Positions 50,985 to 60,227 of a DNA stretch of 64,000 nt are shown one piece after another. The stretch comes from Cyclobacterium plantarum (GTDB lineage Bacteria; Bacteroidota; Bacteroidia; Cytophagales; Cyclobacteriaceae). A program made the translations under genes and the position numbers. Every line of letters starts with the position of its first letter. Within the stretch, counting starts at the first letter, position 1. Under the pieces are notes generated by a model. It saw nothing but the letters and a program-made list of their open reading frames with translations, made no database searches and had not been told where the DNA came from. The DNA lies in NCBI RefSeq assembly GCF_011290685.1, contig NZ_JAANYN010000001.1, positions 603,325 to 667,324 of the forward strand, given 5' to 3'.

Positions 50985-52370
50985 ATGCTCCATTCTTTCT
51001 TCAAAACTTGTGCGTTTGCTTACTTTATGATACTCCTGATACGGCCTGCTTACTCCCAGGATTTATGGAATATCCGGCAATTGACATTTAAACCTCAAAA
51101 TCATGAACTGGACCATAACCAAAATTTTTCTCCTGACGATCAGTGGATTGTTTACGATACCCGCCCGGATCCTGCGGGAATAGCCCTGAATGACAGGATT
51201 GAAAAAGTACATGTAGAAAACGGAGAATCCCAAATCATTTACCAGGTAGCATCCTCAAATCCCTATGGCCCCGGGGTAGGGGCGGTAAGTTACCACCCTT
51301 ACCATAACCAGGTGGTTTTCATTCATGGCTTGCCCCTTTCGGATGAGGATACTCCTTACGCAGGACACAGGCGTCTGGGAATGATTGTAGATGAATCCGC
51401 CGGAAATCGATCCTATTGGATGGATAGCCGGGATGTTTCAGCTCCTTTTACACCGGGAGCTCTTCGAGGAGGAACGCACCGCCATCAGTGGAGTGGTGAT
51501 GGAGACTGGTTGGGCTTTACCTATAACGATGCCTTGATGGTAGCTTTGCAGGAAAAAACCGGCAAGGTACATGACTTAAGAACAGTAGGGGTGTCCAAAA
51601 AGCGGGCTCCAGTCATAGAAGTGGATATGGATCAGCCTGGGGAGAATATTCAGGGAAGTTGGTTTTCCGTAGTATTGGTCAAAGTGGTGGCTGCTCCCAA
51701 ACCCGGCAGCGACGAAATCAGCCGTGCATATAGCGATTGGTGGGTTGGTAAAAATGGATATCAGCGGGAAGATGGAAGCTGGCAGCTTTCAAGGGCTTTT
51801 TTAGGGGATTTGCTAAATGGGGATGGAAAGAAGTTGACAGAGGTTTTTATAGTGGATGTACCAGAGGATATTCATAAAGCCGGTAATTACGGACCGCTGG
51901 AAGGGACCCTGACTACCATGCCCATGCCCCCGAAGGATGCCAGATGGAGAAGATTGACATTTACCGAAAACAGGAAATATCCTGGTGTCTCCCCGGAACC
52001 CAGACACTGGGTAAGTTCATCCATGGACGGGACTTATGTGAGTTACCTGGCCAAAGACGACAGGGGAATCGTTCAGGTGTTTTTGGTACCCAGCCTGGGT
52101 GGGAATTCTATCCAGGTAAGTTTTCATGATAGCCATGTACAAAGCATGGTGAGCTGGCATCCTGAAATCAGGGAATTCGCCTATGTATGTGACAATGCCA
52201 TTTACCTCAATCGATTGGATGAGCAAGGAAGTCCGGGACTTCCGAGAAGGATCAGCCCTGGGTTTGTTTCTGCCCCTTATGCCCTGGCTTATTCACGCAA
52301 TGGAAACAGATTGGCTTTTAACAAAAAGATTGAAGGGTTTATTCAGGTATTTTTGGCCGAAAGGCCTTAA
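50985..52370 (+). CDS. DUF3748-family exported protein (YidR-like)
   Basis: Exported protein of 461 aa from the ATG at 50985, which gives a normal signal peptide (FAYFMILLIRPAYSQ); an upstream ATG at 50928 would add 19 residues. Residues 30-461 are a WD40/TolB-like beta-propeller of the DUF3748 group, with IRQLTFKPQNHELDHNQNFSPDDQWI at the start, GGTHRHQWSGDGDWLGFTYND in the middle and SMVSWHPEIREFAYVCDNAIYL near the end. The E. coli relative YidR lies in a sugar-related cluster, and this gene is divergent from a GH31 glycosidase. A role in handling glycosidase products is inference; the function is uncharacterised. Confidence 0.85.
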   Translation: MLHSFFKTCAFAYFMILLIRPAYSQDLWNIRQLTFKPQNHELDHNQNFSPDDQWIVYDTRPDPAGIALNDRIEKVHVENGESQIIYQVASSNPYGPGVGAVSYHPYHNQVVFIHGLPLSDEDTPYAGHRRLGMIVDESAGNRSYWMDSRDVSAPFTPGALRGGTHRHQWSGDGDWLGFTYNDALMVALQEKTGKVHDLRTVGVSKKRAPVIEVDMDQPGENIQGSWFSVVLVKVVAAPKPGSDEISRAYSDWWVGKNGYQREDGSWQLSRAFLGDLLNGDGKKLTEVFIVDVPEDIHKAGNYGPLEGTLTTMPMPPKDARWRRLTFTENRKYPGVSPEPRHWVSSSMDGTYVSYLAKDDRGIVQVFLVPSLGGNSIQVSFHDSHVQSMVSWHPEIREFAYVCDNAIYLNRLDEQGSPGLPRRISPGFVSAPYALAYSRNGNRLAFNKKIEGFIQVFLAERP

Positions 52371-52371
52371 A

Positions 52372-52827
52372 TCAGTCTTTTAACTCGTACCATTCTATGT
52401 TGGTAAGAGGTGGACGTCTACCCGTTTTTACCGGAGCATAATTTGCTGACAGGTAATCCAGTATGGCTTCTTCCTGTTCGCCCAGCTCCCAAAGGTTTTG
52501 GGTTTCCTGCATCCACCGAATCATTTTTTTCCATCCTTCCCGGTCTGCACGGTTTTGCGTGACCAGTTTGGCGGAATGACAGGCAGTACAGTGGGCAATG
52601 ACCAGTTCCAAACCTTCACTGGCAATAAATCCAGTTGGTTCATGTATGCCGTTTTGAATGTCAGATTCAATCCCTTCTACTGCAAGGGGCTTATCTGCAT
52701 TTTTTATCTCTCCATCGGCGGGAGGCGCATCGGGCAAAGACTGAAAATAAATACCAAAACCAATCAGGATCAGCACCAAAAGCCCTGCTCCAATCAATAA
52801 TCTTAAATTATTAGGTAGATGTTGCAT
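52372..52827 (-). CDS. sorB: Membrane-anchored c-type cytochrome, SorB-like sulfite dehydrogenase subunit
   Basis: Protein of 151 aa with an N-terminal hydrophobic helix (about residues 9-29) serving as anchor or uncleaved signal, then a Pro- and Asp-rich linker and a monohaem domain. The haem-binding motif is CTACH (Cys80, Cys83, His84), with a Met in KKMIRWMQ as probable sixth ligand. It is four bases downstream of the molybdopterin subunit and probably accepts the electrons from sulfite oxidation. Unlike many SorB proteins it appears to stay membrane-bound. The gene name is by analogy with the SorAB arrangement. Confidence 0.82.
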   Translation of the reverse strand: MQHLPNNLRLLIGAGLLVLILIGFGIYFQSLPDAPPADGEIKNADKPLAVEGIESDIQNGIHEPTGFIASEGLELVIAHCTACHSAKLVTQNRADREGWKKMIRWMQETQNLWELGEQEEAILDYLSANYAPVKTGRRPPLTNIEWYELKD

Positions 52828-52831
52828 GTTC

Positions 52832-54061
52832 TTAAGATACTTTTACGGCTATCCTATGGCAGGCATTGTTAAGGTAGCCTTTGGGGTTCCAGCCAGGGGT
52901 AAGCATGGGTTGGCTTATACCCTCACTGTCAGTAGCTTTTGCCCAGACTTCATAGTATCCCTTTTGGGGAAAGGTGATTGCTGCTTCAAACCGTTGCCAG
53001 GCGTAGGGATTGACAGCAGCTTGCAGTTTGCAGGCCTGCCAGGTAGCTCCGAAATCAATAGAATATTCCATTTTGCTGATATTTCCGGCACCGGTCCAGG
53101 CATGCCCACGAATAGTTAACTTTTGGTTTTCCCCGATAATGGCTCCGGATTTTGGATAGGTGATCAGGGATTTTACCGGCATTTTTTCAATGATACACAT
53201 GTCTTCATTGGCAACATTCGTGCCTGGCTGCACTGGTTCGCAAGGAACTGAATAGGAAGGTGGTGCCATTTTTTCCCCATCATGTACCCTATCTCTTACC
53301 GCCAGGGTATGGATCCACTTCCCTGATGCAGAGGCTGGGAATCCTGAAGCTATCAGGCGCAGGGGATGGCCATGGGCAATGGGGATATCCTGATCATTCA
53401 TGGCATACGCCAGCAGTGTCTGGTCTTCCATGGCTTTGTTTATCGGGATCCCCCTTGAAATCGGGTTTTTATTGGGGTCCCTGCTGAGGTGGGTATCTGC
53501 TCCATAATATCCAATATAGACAGCATTATCTTTGATGCCCACATCCCGGAGTACGTCTCTTAACCTGACTCCTGTCCACCTGGCGCAGGAAACTGCCCCG
53601 ACTGTCCATTGATTACCTTCGGCCGGAGGATAGAATTCGCTTCTCCCATTTCCACCACATTCCAAAACCAATTGGTAGCTGTGTGGGCTAAATTTGGTTT
53701 TCAATTCTTGAAGGGAATAGGTTTTTTCCTGACTGGAAGATTCGCCTTTGATGGTTAATGTCCATGAATTGACGTCTACATCTTCCGGAATGATACCATT
53801 GTTCCGGATAAACATTTTATCTGCCGGGGTAACGGGCTCATCGAGTAAATGGGCCTGAGCCTCCACATTCCAGGGTTGGTCATTCAGGACCACCATTTCC
53901 TCATGTTTTCCAAAAAGTTTGCCCGGATCATTTTCCTGGTGTAAAGCCAGGGGAAGATATCCTTCGGGAAGGGCATAAACAATTTTTGCACCAAGCAAAG
54001 CGCCCAATGAACCCAAAGATGTTTTTCTGATAAAATTTCTTCTGTTGGAAGGGTTTCTCAT
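52832..54061 (-). CDS. sorA: Sulfite oxidase-family molybdopterin oxidoreductase (SorA-like)
   Basis: Molybdenum enzyme of 409 aa that probably oxidises sulfite to sulfate in the periplasm. The signal is a twin-arginine type: RRNFIRKTSLGSLGALLGAK (Arg7-Arg8), which fits export of a folded cofactor-bearing protein. The Mo-coordinating cysteine is Cys135 in VLECGGNGRSEF. HLSRDPNKNPISRGIPINKAM and HGHPLRLIASGFPA are further family segments, and the C-terminal third is the Ig-like dimerisation domain (TIRGHAWTGAGNISKMEYSID). It is followed by the cytochrome gene after four bases. Confidence 0.9.
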   Translation of the reverse strand: MRNPSNRRNFIRKTSLGSLGALLGAKIVYALPEGYLPLALHQENDPGKLFGKHEEMVVLNDQPWNVEAQAHLLDEPVTPADKMFIRNNGIIPEDVDVNSWTLTIKGESSSQEKTYSLQELKTKFSPHSYQLVLECGGNGRSEFYPPAEGNQWTVGAVSCARWTGVRLRDVLRDVGIKDNAVYIGYYGADTHLSRDPNKNPISRGIPINKAMEDQTLLAYAMNDQDIPIAHGHPLRLIASGFPASASGKWIHTLAVRDRVHDGEKMAPPSYSVPCEPVQPGTNVANEDMCIIEKMPVKSLITYPKSGAIIGENQKLTIRGHAWTGAGNISKMEYSIDFGATWQACKLQAAVNPYAWQRFEAAITFPQKGYYEVWAKATDSEGISQPMLTPGWNPKGYLNNACHRIAVKVS

Positions 54062-54135
54062 ATCATTAAATTTTTAAGCAAAATAGCATGTGGAGGATTC
54101 AATCAATCTATAAACTTTCGTTTTCCTGGGGTGTT

Positions 54136-54834
54136 TTAGCCTACATTGAAATAGCTGTTTAATTCCTCCGTCATTTTATTCTTTTCATCAAGGTCTTTGA
54201 TCATTTGCCCTTTTTCCAATAAAACTATCCGGTCACAGATTTCTATGACATGGTTGAGATCATGGCTGGAAATCAGAAAGGTGACCTGATGGTCTGCTTT
54301 TTCTTTCAGGATAAGTTTTTTTAGCCGGATTTGTGAACTGGGGTCCAGGTTTTCGAATGGCTCATCCAACAGGACAGCTTCGGGGTTGCCCAGCATGGCT
54401 GCCGCAATGCCCACTTTCTTGATGTTCCCTTTGGAAAGGTCCCGGATGTATTTTTTACTCCCAAGGATTTCTCCATTGAAGAAATCGGTGAATTTTTCCA
54501 TATGCAGGTTCAGGTCCTGATCTGAAAGGTGATAGATTTTTCGTAGGGCATTAAAATATTCCTCAGGACTGAGGTAGGAAAGCAACATGTTTTCGTCAAG
54601 GTAAGCACCTACTTTAGTTTTCCACTGTTCACCTTTGCTTACATCTTCTTCATCTACCATTACAATACCTTCTGTAGCACGAACCAAATCCAGCATGATC
54701 CGGAATAACGTTGTTTTTCCAGCACCATTATTCCCTACCAGGCCAAAACACTGGCTTTTGGGGATAATCAGTTCCGGAATATTGAGCACCGTGGCCTCCC
54801 CATAAATTTTCTTCAATCCATTTATCTTTATCAT
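54136..54834 (-). CDS. ABC transporter ATP-binding protein
   Basis: Cytoplasmic ATPase of 232 aa. Walker A is GLVGNNGAGKTTLF, the ABC signature is LSKGNIKKVGIAAAML, Walker B is VLLDEPFENLDP, and the switch His is in LISSHDL. The order and size are typical of single-domain exporter ATPases of the CcmA/NatA type. It overlaps the DUF5687 permease upstream by four bases, so the pair makes one transporter. The substrate is unknown. Confidence 0.92.
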   Translation of the reverse strand: MIKINGLKKIYGEATVLNIPELIIPKSQCFGLVGNNGAGKTTLFRIMLDLVRATEGIVMVDEEDVSKGEQWKTKVGAYLDENMLLSYLSPEEYFNALRKIYHLSDQDLNLHMEKFTDFFNGEILGSKKYIRDLSKGNIKKVGIAAAMLGNPEAVLLDEPFENLDPSSQIRLKKLILKEKADHQVTFLISSHDLNHVIEICDRIVLLEKGQMIKDLDEKNKMTEELNSYFNVG

Positions 54835-56351
54835 AATTCCTGTCGAAATGCAGAGGAAATTTCATATTTGTTTTGAATGACTTTTTCTGCCATCGAAGTG
54901 GAAATCCTTCGAAATACCAGTAATCCAAAAGCCCCTGTAATACTCATGGCCAACAAGCCTGCGTAATCACCAAACAGGTAGGCAAAAGGTAGAAATACAG
55001 CATATGGTGCGGCAATCAGTGGTATGAACATCAAAAATTGTGACAAACCCATACCTTCATAATTGAACATAGAACCTTTATTCAGGTCCATGGGTTTGGG
55101 TTTCCATAAGGCCAGGTAAATGACCAGGTGTATGGTGATACCAATATTGAACAAAAAGGTGGCCAGGTGGATCAGTAAAACATTCCAACCAAAATAGACA
55201 TATGGTATAGACAGGATGAAACACAGCAAGGAAATCCCTGTAAACAAAAGGTATTTTCCCCTGACCAGTGCCTTCAAGCCATTTTTTTGGTGGACATAGA
55301 AATCAAATGCCGGGGAGTTCCAACTCAAAAAAAGCTGTCCATACTGTAACATGAAAATACCGGTGATAAAGGTCCCAACAAAAATAAATTGATGATTAAA
55401 GCCGGAAGTTGACTGAAAGGCAGGATTGTTATAAAAAATAAGCCCGTATAGCAAGAAGACCAGGCATAACATCAGGTATGTCCGGCTTTTTTTATGTCGG
55501 ATAATCAGTTTCCATTCCAAATTGGCCATCTCTCCCGCAAGCCCGAATTTTGACAGAAAGCCCAGGTTTTTATTGGCAAACTGCAGGTGTTCTTTTTCAC
55601 TAAGTTCCTCCAGATAGGCATTTTGGCGATAAAAGGCGAAACAAAGAAAGTAGCTCAAAATCAATAGGGTGAGCAGCAAGAAAATGGGTACGGGACTTTC
55701 CAGGGCAAAAGTAAATACAGGCTCAAAAAAGGCCCCCAGGTCATAGAAGCCAAAATAATTGGCACCAAGGCTGATCAGAAGGGTAGTGAAAACGGCCAAT
55801 GTGCCTATGAGGCTGTCCTCAAATCGCTGTTTGAACCATAGAATAAACCAATGTATGGACCAACTGGTAAGAATAACGGCAGCCAACCAAATTACTGCTG
55901 GAAATCCACCATAAATGGGTTTGATCTCCATAAGTGCAAAAGGTCCGAAAACCAATAAAGAAATGATATTTAATGGAGAAATGAAGCTGCTACCAAGTAG
56001 GAAATGAATGATTTTGGATTTGGACAGGGGTAGATGCAGAAAACTGCCCAGGCTGATGACGGGTAACTGCTGTATAAAATACCGGTAAATGAGTTCCAAC
56101 AAGAAAAAATACAACAGGCAACTGTTGATAAAGACCACAGCATCATCTTTTCCGAGTACTTCTCTGATGAGCTTGTTAAGTACCAGGCCCAGGAGCAACA
56201 GATAACCCAAAAGGAAAATACCGATAAAAAAAACAAAAATCCCAATGGCAAGGCTTCTGGCAAAGGAAGTACTTCTTATCCTTTTTAATATTTCCAGTTT
56301 TATCAGGTTGCTCACCATATTCGTTATTGGGTTTTTATTGTCGCCTATCAA
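54831..56351 (-). CDS. DUF5687-family ABC transporter permease
   Basis: Inner-membrane protein of 506 aa with about 12 hydrophobic segments spread over its length, matching the DUF5687 family, which occurs mostly in Bacteroidota beside an ABC ATPase. The N-terminus LIKLEILKRIRSTSFARSLAIGIF is typical. A Met at residue 12 is an alternative start. There is no periplasmic MacB-type domain, so it is of the simple ABC-2-like exporter type. It is the promoter-proximal gene of the pair. Confidence 0.88.
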   Translation of the reverse strand: MIGDNKNPITNMVSNLIKLEILKRIRSTSFARSLAIGIFVFFIGIFLLGYLLLLGLVLNKLIREVLGKDDAVVFINSCLLYFFLLELIYRYFIQQLPVISLGSFLHLPLSKSKIIHFLLGSSFISPLNIISLLVFGPFALMEIKPIYGGFPAVIWLAAVILTSWSIHWFILWFKQRFEDSLIGTLAVFTTLLISLGANYFGFYDLGAFFEPVFTFALESPVPIFLLLTLLILSYFLCFAFYRQNAYLEELSEKEHLQFANKNLGFLSKFGLAGEMANLEWKLIIRHKKSRTYLMLCLVFLLYGLIFYNNPAFQSTSGFNHQFIFVGTFITGIFMLQYGQLFLSWNSPAFDFYVHQKNGLKALVRGKYLLFTGISLLCFILSIPYVYFGWNVLLIHLATFLFNIGITIHLVIYLALWKPKPMDLNKGSMFNYEGMGLSQFLMFIPLIAAPYAVFLPFAYLFGDYAGLLAMSITGAFGLLVFRRISTSMAEKVIQNKYEISSAFRQEL

Positions 56352-56457
56352 TTAGGAATCAAAATTCAATTTCTAAAATATAAAAAAATTAACAACTGCC
56401 GTTAAAAATTTCCTGTTTACTGGTAAATATTACATCTTTGGAGGAATACCCAAGGCT

Positions 56458-57318
56458 ATGGATTCGGAAATATTCTTAAGGACCATGCAGCAAGAAGACC
56501 TGCCGGCTGTAATGGATTTAAAAACGGCAGAGGGCTGGAACCAAACCCAAACAGACTGGGAGCTGTTCCTTACCCACCATCCTGATCTTTGTCTTGTGGC
56601 GAGGTTGGAAGAAAAAACAGTGGGGACTGTGTCGGCTTTTGCTTTTGAAAACAAACTGGCATGGATAGGGATGATGCTCGTCCATCGACAATTCAGAAGG
56701 AAAGGGATCAGTAAAAGATTGATGCGGGAGGTGATTCACAAACTGAACTTCTGCCAAACCATCAAATTAGATGCAACCCCTGCAGGTCAGGCAGTGTATG
56801 AGAAATTGGGATTCAAAAAAGAATATTCACTTTTCAGGTGGATCAGAAAGACAGGTGGTGCTTTGACAAATAGTGACCTTTCCCCGTCGGTTTACAAGCT
56901 TGATTCTTCCGGTTTTAATGAAATACTTCCCTTTGATGCTGCTGTTTTTGGAGCAGATAGGGAAGTAGTACTCAGACATATATGGGCCTCATTTCCCGGG
57001 GGAGCATATTTATTCAGGGAGCAAGGGATTGTCAAAGGCTTTTTATTGAGCAGAAAAGGCAGTAACTACTTACAGCTTGGGCCCCTGATAGCAGAAAACG
57101 AGGCCGTAGCCAGGGCACTTCTGCAACAGGCCATGATTCAGTGGGGGGGAAGGGAATTGGTGTTGGATATGGCTGCCAACAGACCAGCGATGAATGTCTG
57201 GTTGGAGCAGGAAGGTTTTAAAACCCAAAGAGAATTGATAAGGATGTATTTACATACCAATTCCTCTGTAGGCATGCCAGAAAAATATTACCTGATTGCC
57301 GGACCAGAATTGGGATGA
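56458..57318 (+). CDS. Tandem GNAT-family N-acetyltransferase
   Basis: Cytoplasmic enzyme of 286 aa. The N-terminal GNAT domain (residues 1-140) contains the acetyl-CoA loop region LVHRQFRRKGISKRLM. The C-terminal half (about 155-280) looks like a second, weaker GNAT domain, with GAYLFREQGIVKGFLLSRKG as its central strands and a poorly kept CoA loop, as in the GNAT/DUF4922-type tandem enzymes common in this phylum. The acceptor is not known. It stands alone between two longer transcripts. Confidence 0.85.
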   Translation: MDSEIFLRTMQQEDLPAVMDLKTAEGWNQTQTDWELFLTHHPDLCLVARLEEKTVGTVSAFAFENKLAWIGMMLVHRQFRRKGISKRLMREVIHKLNFCQTIKLDATPAGQAVYEKLGFKKEYSLFRWIRKTGGALTNSDLSPSVYKLDSSGFNEILPFDAAVFGADREVVLRHIWASFPGGAYLFREQGIVKGFLLSRKGSNYLQLGPLIAENEAVARALLQQAMIQWGGRELVLDMAANRPAMNVWLEQEGFKTQRELIRMYLHTNSSVGMPEKYYLIAGPELG

Positions 57319-57464
57319 GCCATTCTTTTTTACACTAAGGGCATTGAATTTATGATAAGAATCCACTTTTATTTTAAAAGTCATATTTTCAGCGGCTTAA
57401 CCTTTTCTGAGAGGTAAAAAGGAGAGAGGAGCAGATTTAAGTTCAATTTATTTTATAAATTGCA

Positions 57465-59203
57465 GTGATGGAAAATTTTGTTGTTTCTGCCAGAAAGTAC
57501 AGGCCCTCCGATTTTAAAAGCGTAGTGGGACAAAGTCATATTACCACCACCTTAAAAAATGCCATTAAAAACAACCACCTTGCTCAGGCTTTTTTGTTTT
57601 GTGGCCCCAGAGGAGTGGGAAAGACTACCTGTGCCAGGATACTGGCCAAAACCATAAACTGCGAATCCAGACAGGACAGTGGGGAGGCCTGTAATTCATG
57701 CAGTTCTTGTGAGGCGTTTAATGCCAACAGTTCCTTTAATGTTCATGAACTTGATGCTGCGTCCAACAATTCCGTGGACGAAATCCGTAATTTGGTAGAG
57801 CAGGTCCGGTATGTGCCTCAAAAGGGCAAGTACAAAGTATACATCATTGATGAGGTGCACATGCTCAGTCCAGCGGCGTTTAATGCTTTTTTGAAGACCC
57901 TGGAGGAGCCACCCAAACATGCAATTTTTATATTGGCTACTACCGAAAAGCACAAAATTCTTCCTACAATTCTTTCCAGATGTCAGATTTTTGATTTTAA
58001 CAGAATTCAGGTGCAGGATATCAGCCAACACCTGGCTTATATTGCAAAAGAAGAGGATATCGACTATGAAGATGAAGCCTTAAGGCTGATAGCGTCGAAA
58101 GCCGATGGAGCCCTAAGGGATGCTTTGTCGATTTTTGATCTTATTGTCACTTTTTCTGCAGGTAATAAAGTGACCTACCAGGAGACCATCAATAATCTTC
58201 ATGTGCTGGATTATGATTATTATTTTAAAGTGACAGAAGCATTGCTGGAAGAAAGCATTTCCAAAGCCCTGTTGATTTTTGATGAAATTTTGAAGAAGGG
58301 ATTTGATGGTCACAATTTTCTGGTAGGCCTGAGCGAGCATTTTCGGGAATTGATGGTTTGCAAAGACCCGGATACCGTACAGCTGCTTGAGGTTTCGGAG
58401 ACTGTAAAAGGACGCTATACTGCTCAGGCAGCTAAAACACCACTTTCTTTTCTTTTGTCGGCCCTGAACATTTGTAATCAGGCAGATATGGCTTACAAGA
58501 GCAGTAAAAACCAGCGGTTACATGTAGAATTGGTTTTGATGAAACTGGCCAAACTTCCTCATGCGATCAATCTTGCGGCTGTTTCTGATGCAGATTCAAA
58601 AAAAAAAGTATAGCAGCTGAAGGTAAGGATGATTCAGATGAAACCAAACAGCTGCCCAAACCTTCAAGCTTAAGCGGCCAGGTCAACGAAGGATCGGTTG
58701 TAAAAAAGACTATTGCAATTCCCTCCAGTTTGTCTGCCGTCAGGAATCAAATAAAGGAGCGCCCATTGACCGGGCAGGTTGAAAAAGAGACGAAAAAACA
58801 ACCGGTATCAGCCGAAACTACGGTCAAGCCTATACAAGAACTCACGGAGCAGGCAGTACAACAAATGTTGGAAGAGGTAAAACATGCTTTTAGTGAAGAT
58901 CATAAAAACATGGAGATGGCCCTATTGAAGCAGCCATTTGAAGTCAGGGGATACCATGTAGTGTTCTTTCTGAGCAAAGGGATTCAGGAAGATCTTTTTT
59001 CCAAACTCAGGCCTGAGCTGACTGGAATCCTGCGCAGAAAATTGCAACACCCGGAACTGGAAGTTAGTTTTGAAGTGAAAGAAGAGGCTATTGATCCTTC
59101 AAAAAACCTGTATACTTCCAGTGAAAAATTGAGTTTCCTTTTGAAAAAATCTCCAGCCTTAAAAGAACTTAAGAATCGTTTTGGCCTGGAAACTGATTTT
59201 TAG
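57465..59203 (+). CDS. dnaX: DNA polymerase III gamma/tau subunit; full-length tau needs a -1 shift at an A10 run
   Basis: Clamp-loader ATPase. Residues 1-382 are read directly from the ATG at 57465 and end at a TAG (58611-58613). They hold Walker A GPRGVGKTTCARI, the zinc cluster CESRQDSGEACNSCSSC, DEVHML and the SRC motif, then the clamp-loader lid and collar: a complete gamma-like product. The second open segment (58607-59203) is in the -1 frame and encodes the tau-type C-terminal domain, which ends KELKNRFGLETDF. A -1 slip on ten adenines at 58598-58607 joins them into a 579-aa protein with no stop between. Both parts look intact, so programmed frameshifting or slippage is likelier than decay; a sequencing error is the other option. 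Confidence 0.9.
58598..58613 (+). promoter_or_regulatory. Candidate slippage/frameshift site in dnaX (A10 followed by GTA TAG)
   Basis: Ten consecutive A residues are read as TCA AAA AAA AAA in the zero frame, then GTA and the stop TAG. A -1 ribosomal slip, or one extra A added by RNA polymerase, continues into an open -1 frame for 198 more residues. Runs of nine or more A are known substrates for transcriptional slippage, as described for Thermus dnaX. I did not find a strong stem-loop just downstream. Confidence 0.6.
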
Positions 59204-60183
59204 AAGTCCAGGCCAATTCCGAAGTTAATGAGATTTTGAAGCTGAATGGCCCGGGAAGAGCTGCCATCATCCTGTTCTATAAAAACACTTTCGTCGTAGA
59301 TGAGGATGGTTTCAATCCGGGTAGAAATGTATTTATTTACCTTGAGGCTGATGACCGAATTGAAATTGACAACCATGTTTCCAAGTTTTTCATAGTTGGA
59401 AAATAGGTTGAGATCTGTTTTCCAGCGAATGTTTTCCATCAACTGAAAATCCGCCGTAGTGCCCATGGAAACACCAGCCTCTGGCCTGACTTTTTCTCCG
59501 GGGACAACACCAAATGCACCTGCCCTGCTTAGAGAATCATCCATTACAATGGTAAACCTACCGGTAAAAGGAGAAAGAATGGTGGAGAATTTACCATCGT
59601 TTTCAAATGTTGTTTGGTAATTCAAACCAGTGGAGGATTGCACATATCCAGGACTCAAAAAGTCCGAGATTCTGTTTCGACTCTCTCTTTCCGCACCTGA
59701 GGGCCGGAAGTACCGGTATCCTTCAAGTAGTTGGGTCCGGGCATCAATTTGGGTGGATAGGTAAACCTTTTCACTCAACTGTCGTCCGTATTTACTCGAA
59801 AAATTGAAATTGTCATTTGATTTCCGGGTGGGGTAGGCCCTTCCAGTTTGTCGGTTTATGCCGTAATTAACCGATAATTTGGTATCCCAAATGATATTTT
59901 CTTTTTTATAATTGGCGAAAAGCTGAATACCAGTATTCAAGGCAAAAGAGCTCGCTCCCCCAGCTGCCCAATTGCTTAAACTTACCTGTTGCAGGCTTAA
60001 ATTAAAATTCCCCCCATTTTTCCAGTAAACAGGTGGTGCTTCAGTGGTGAAAATCAAAGAATCACCCCGCATGACCAATGTATCTCCTCCTATGATAACC
60101 GTATCTGCTTTGGAAATATCCTGGGAGAAGCCGGCTCTTGTAATCAATAACAAAATCAAAAATAAAATAATCCTACCGGGCAT
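59200..60183 (-). CDS. DUF3078-family outer-membrane protein
   Basis: Exported protein of 327 aa with a signal peptide (RIILFLILLLITRAGFSQ). The mature protein contains VYWKNGGNFNLSLQQVSLSNWAAGGASSF, the characteristic DUF3078 start (W..GG..s...ls.. .W..GG.ss), and continues as an amphipathic-strand barrel to the last residue, Phe in FGIGLDF, consistent with an outer-membrane location. The function of DUF3078 proteins is unknown. It converges with dnaX, overlapping its end by four bases. Confidence 0.88.
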   Translation of the reverse strand: MPGRIILFLILLLITRAGFSQDISKADTVIIGGDTLVMRGDSLIFTTEAPPVYWKNGGNFNLSLQQVSLSNWAAGGASSFALNTGIQLFANYKKENIIWDTKLSVNYGINRQTGRAYPTRKSNDNFNFSSKYGRQLSEKVYLSTQIDARTQLLEGYRYFRPSGAERESRNRISDFLSPGYVQSSTGLNYQTTFENDGKFSTILSPFTGRFTIVMDDSLSRAGAFGVVPGEKVRPEAGVSMGTTADFQLMENIRWKTDLNLFSNYEKLGNMVVNFNSVISLKVNKYISTRIETILIYDESVFIEQDDGSSSRAIQLQNLINFGIGLDF

Positions 60184-60203
60184 GTTTGTCTTTAGCTATG
60201 GGG

Positions 60204-60211
60204 CAAATATA
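60204..60211 (-). promoter_or_regulatory. Predicted -7 element (TATATTTG) for the DUF3078 gene
   Basis: An exact TAnnTTTG match on the minus strand, 20 bases before the ATG at 60183, giving a leader of about 14 bases. It lies between the DUF3078 gene and the lytic transglycosylase stop at 60228, so DUF3078 can be transcribed independently. Confidence 0.45.
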
Positions 60212-60227
60212 CAGTCAATTCCTTTAT

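Noticed and set aside
58611-58730. dnaX read as a pseudogene broken by a frameshift
   Set aside because: Both halves are intact, essential in function and joined by a homopolymer run typical of slippage sites. Programmed shifting or a sequencing miscount explains it better than decay.
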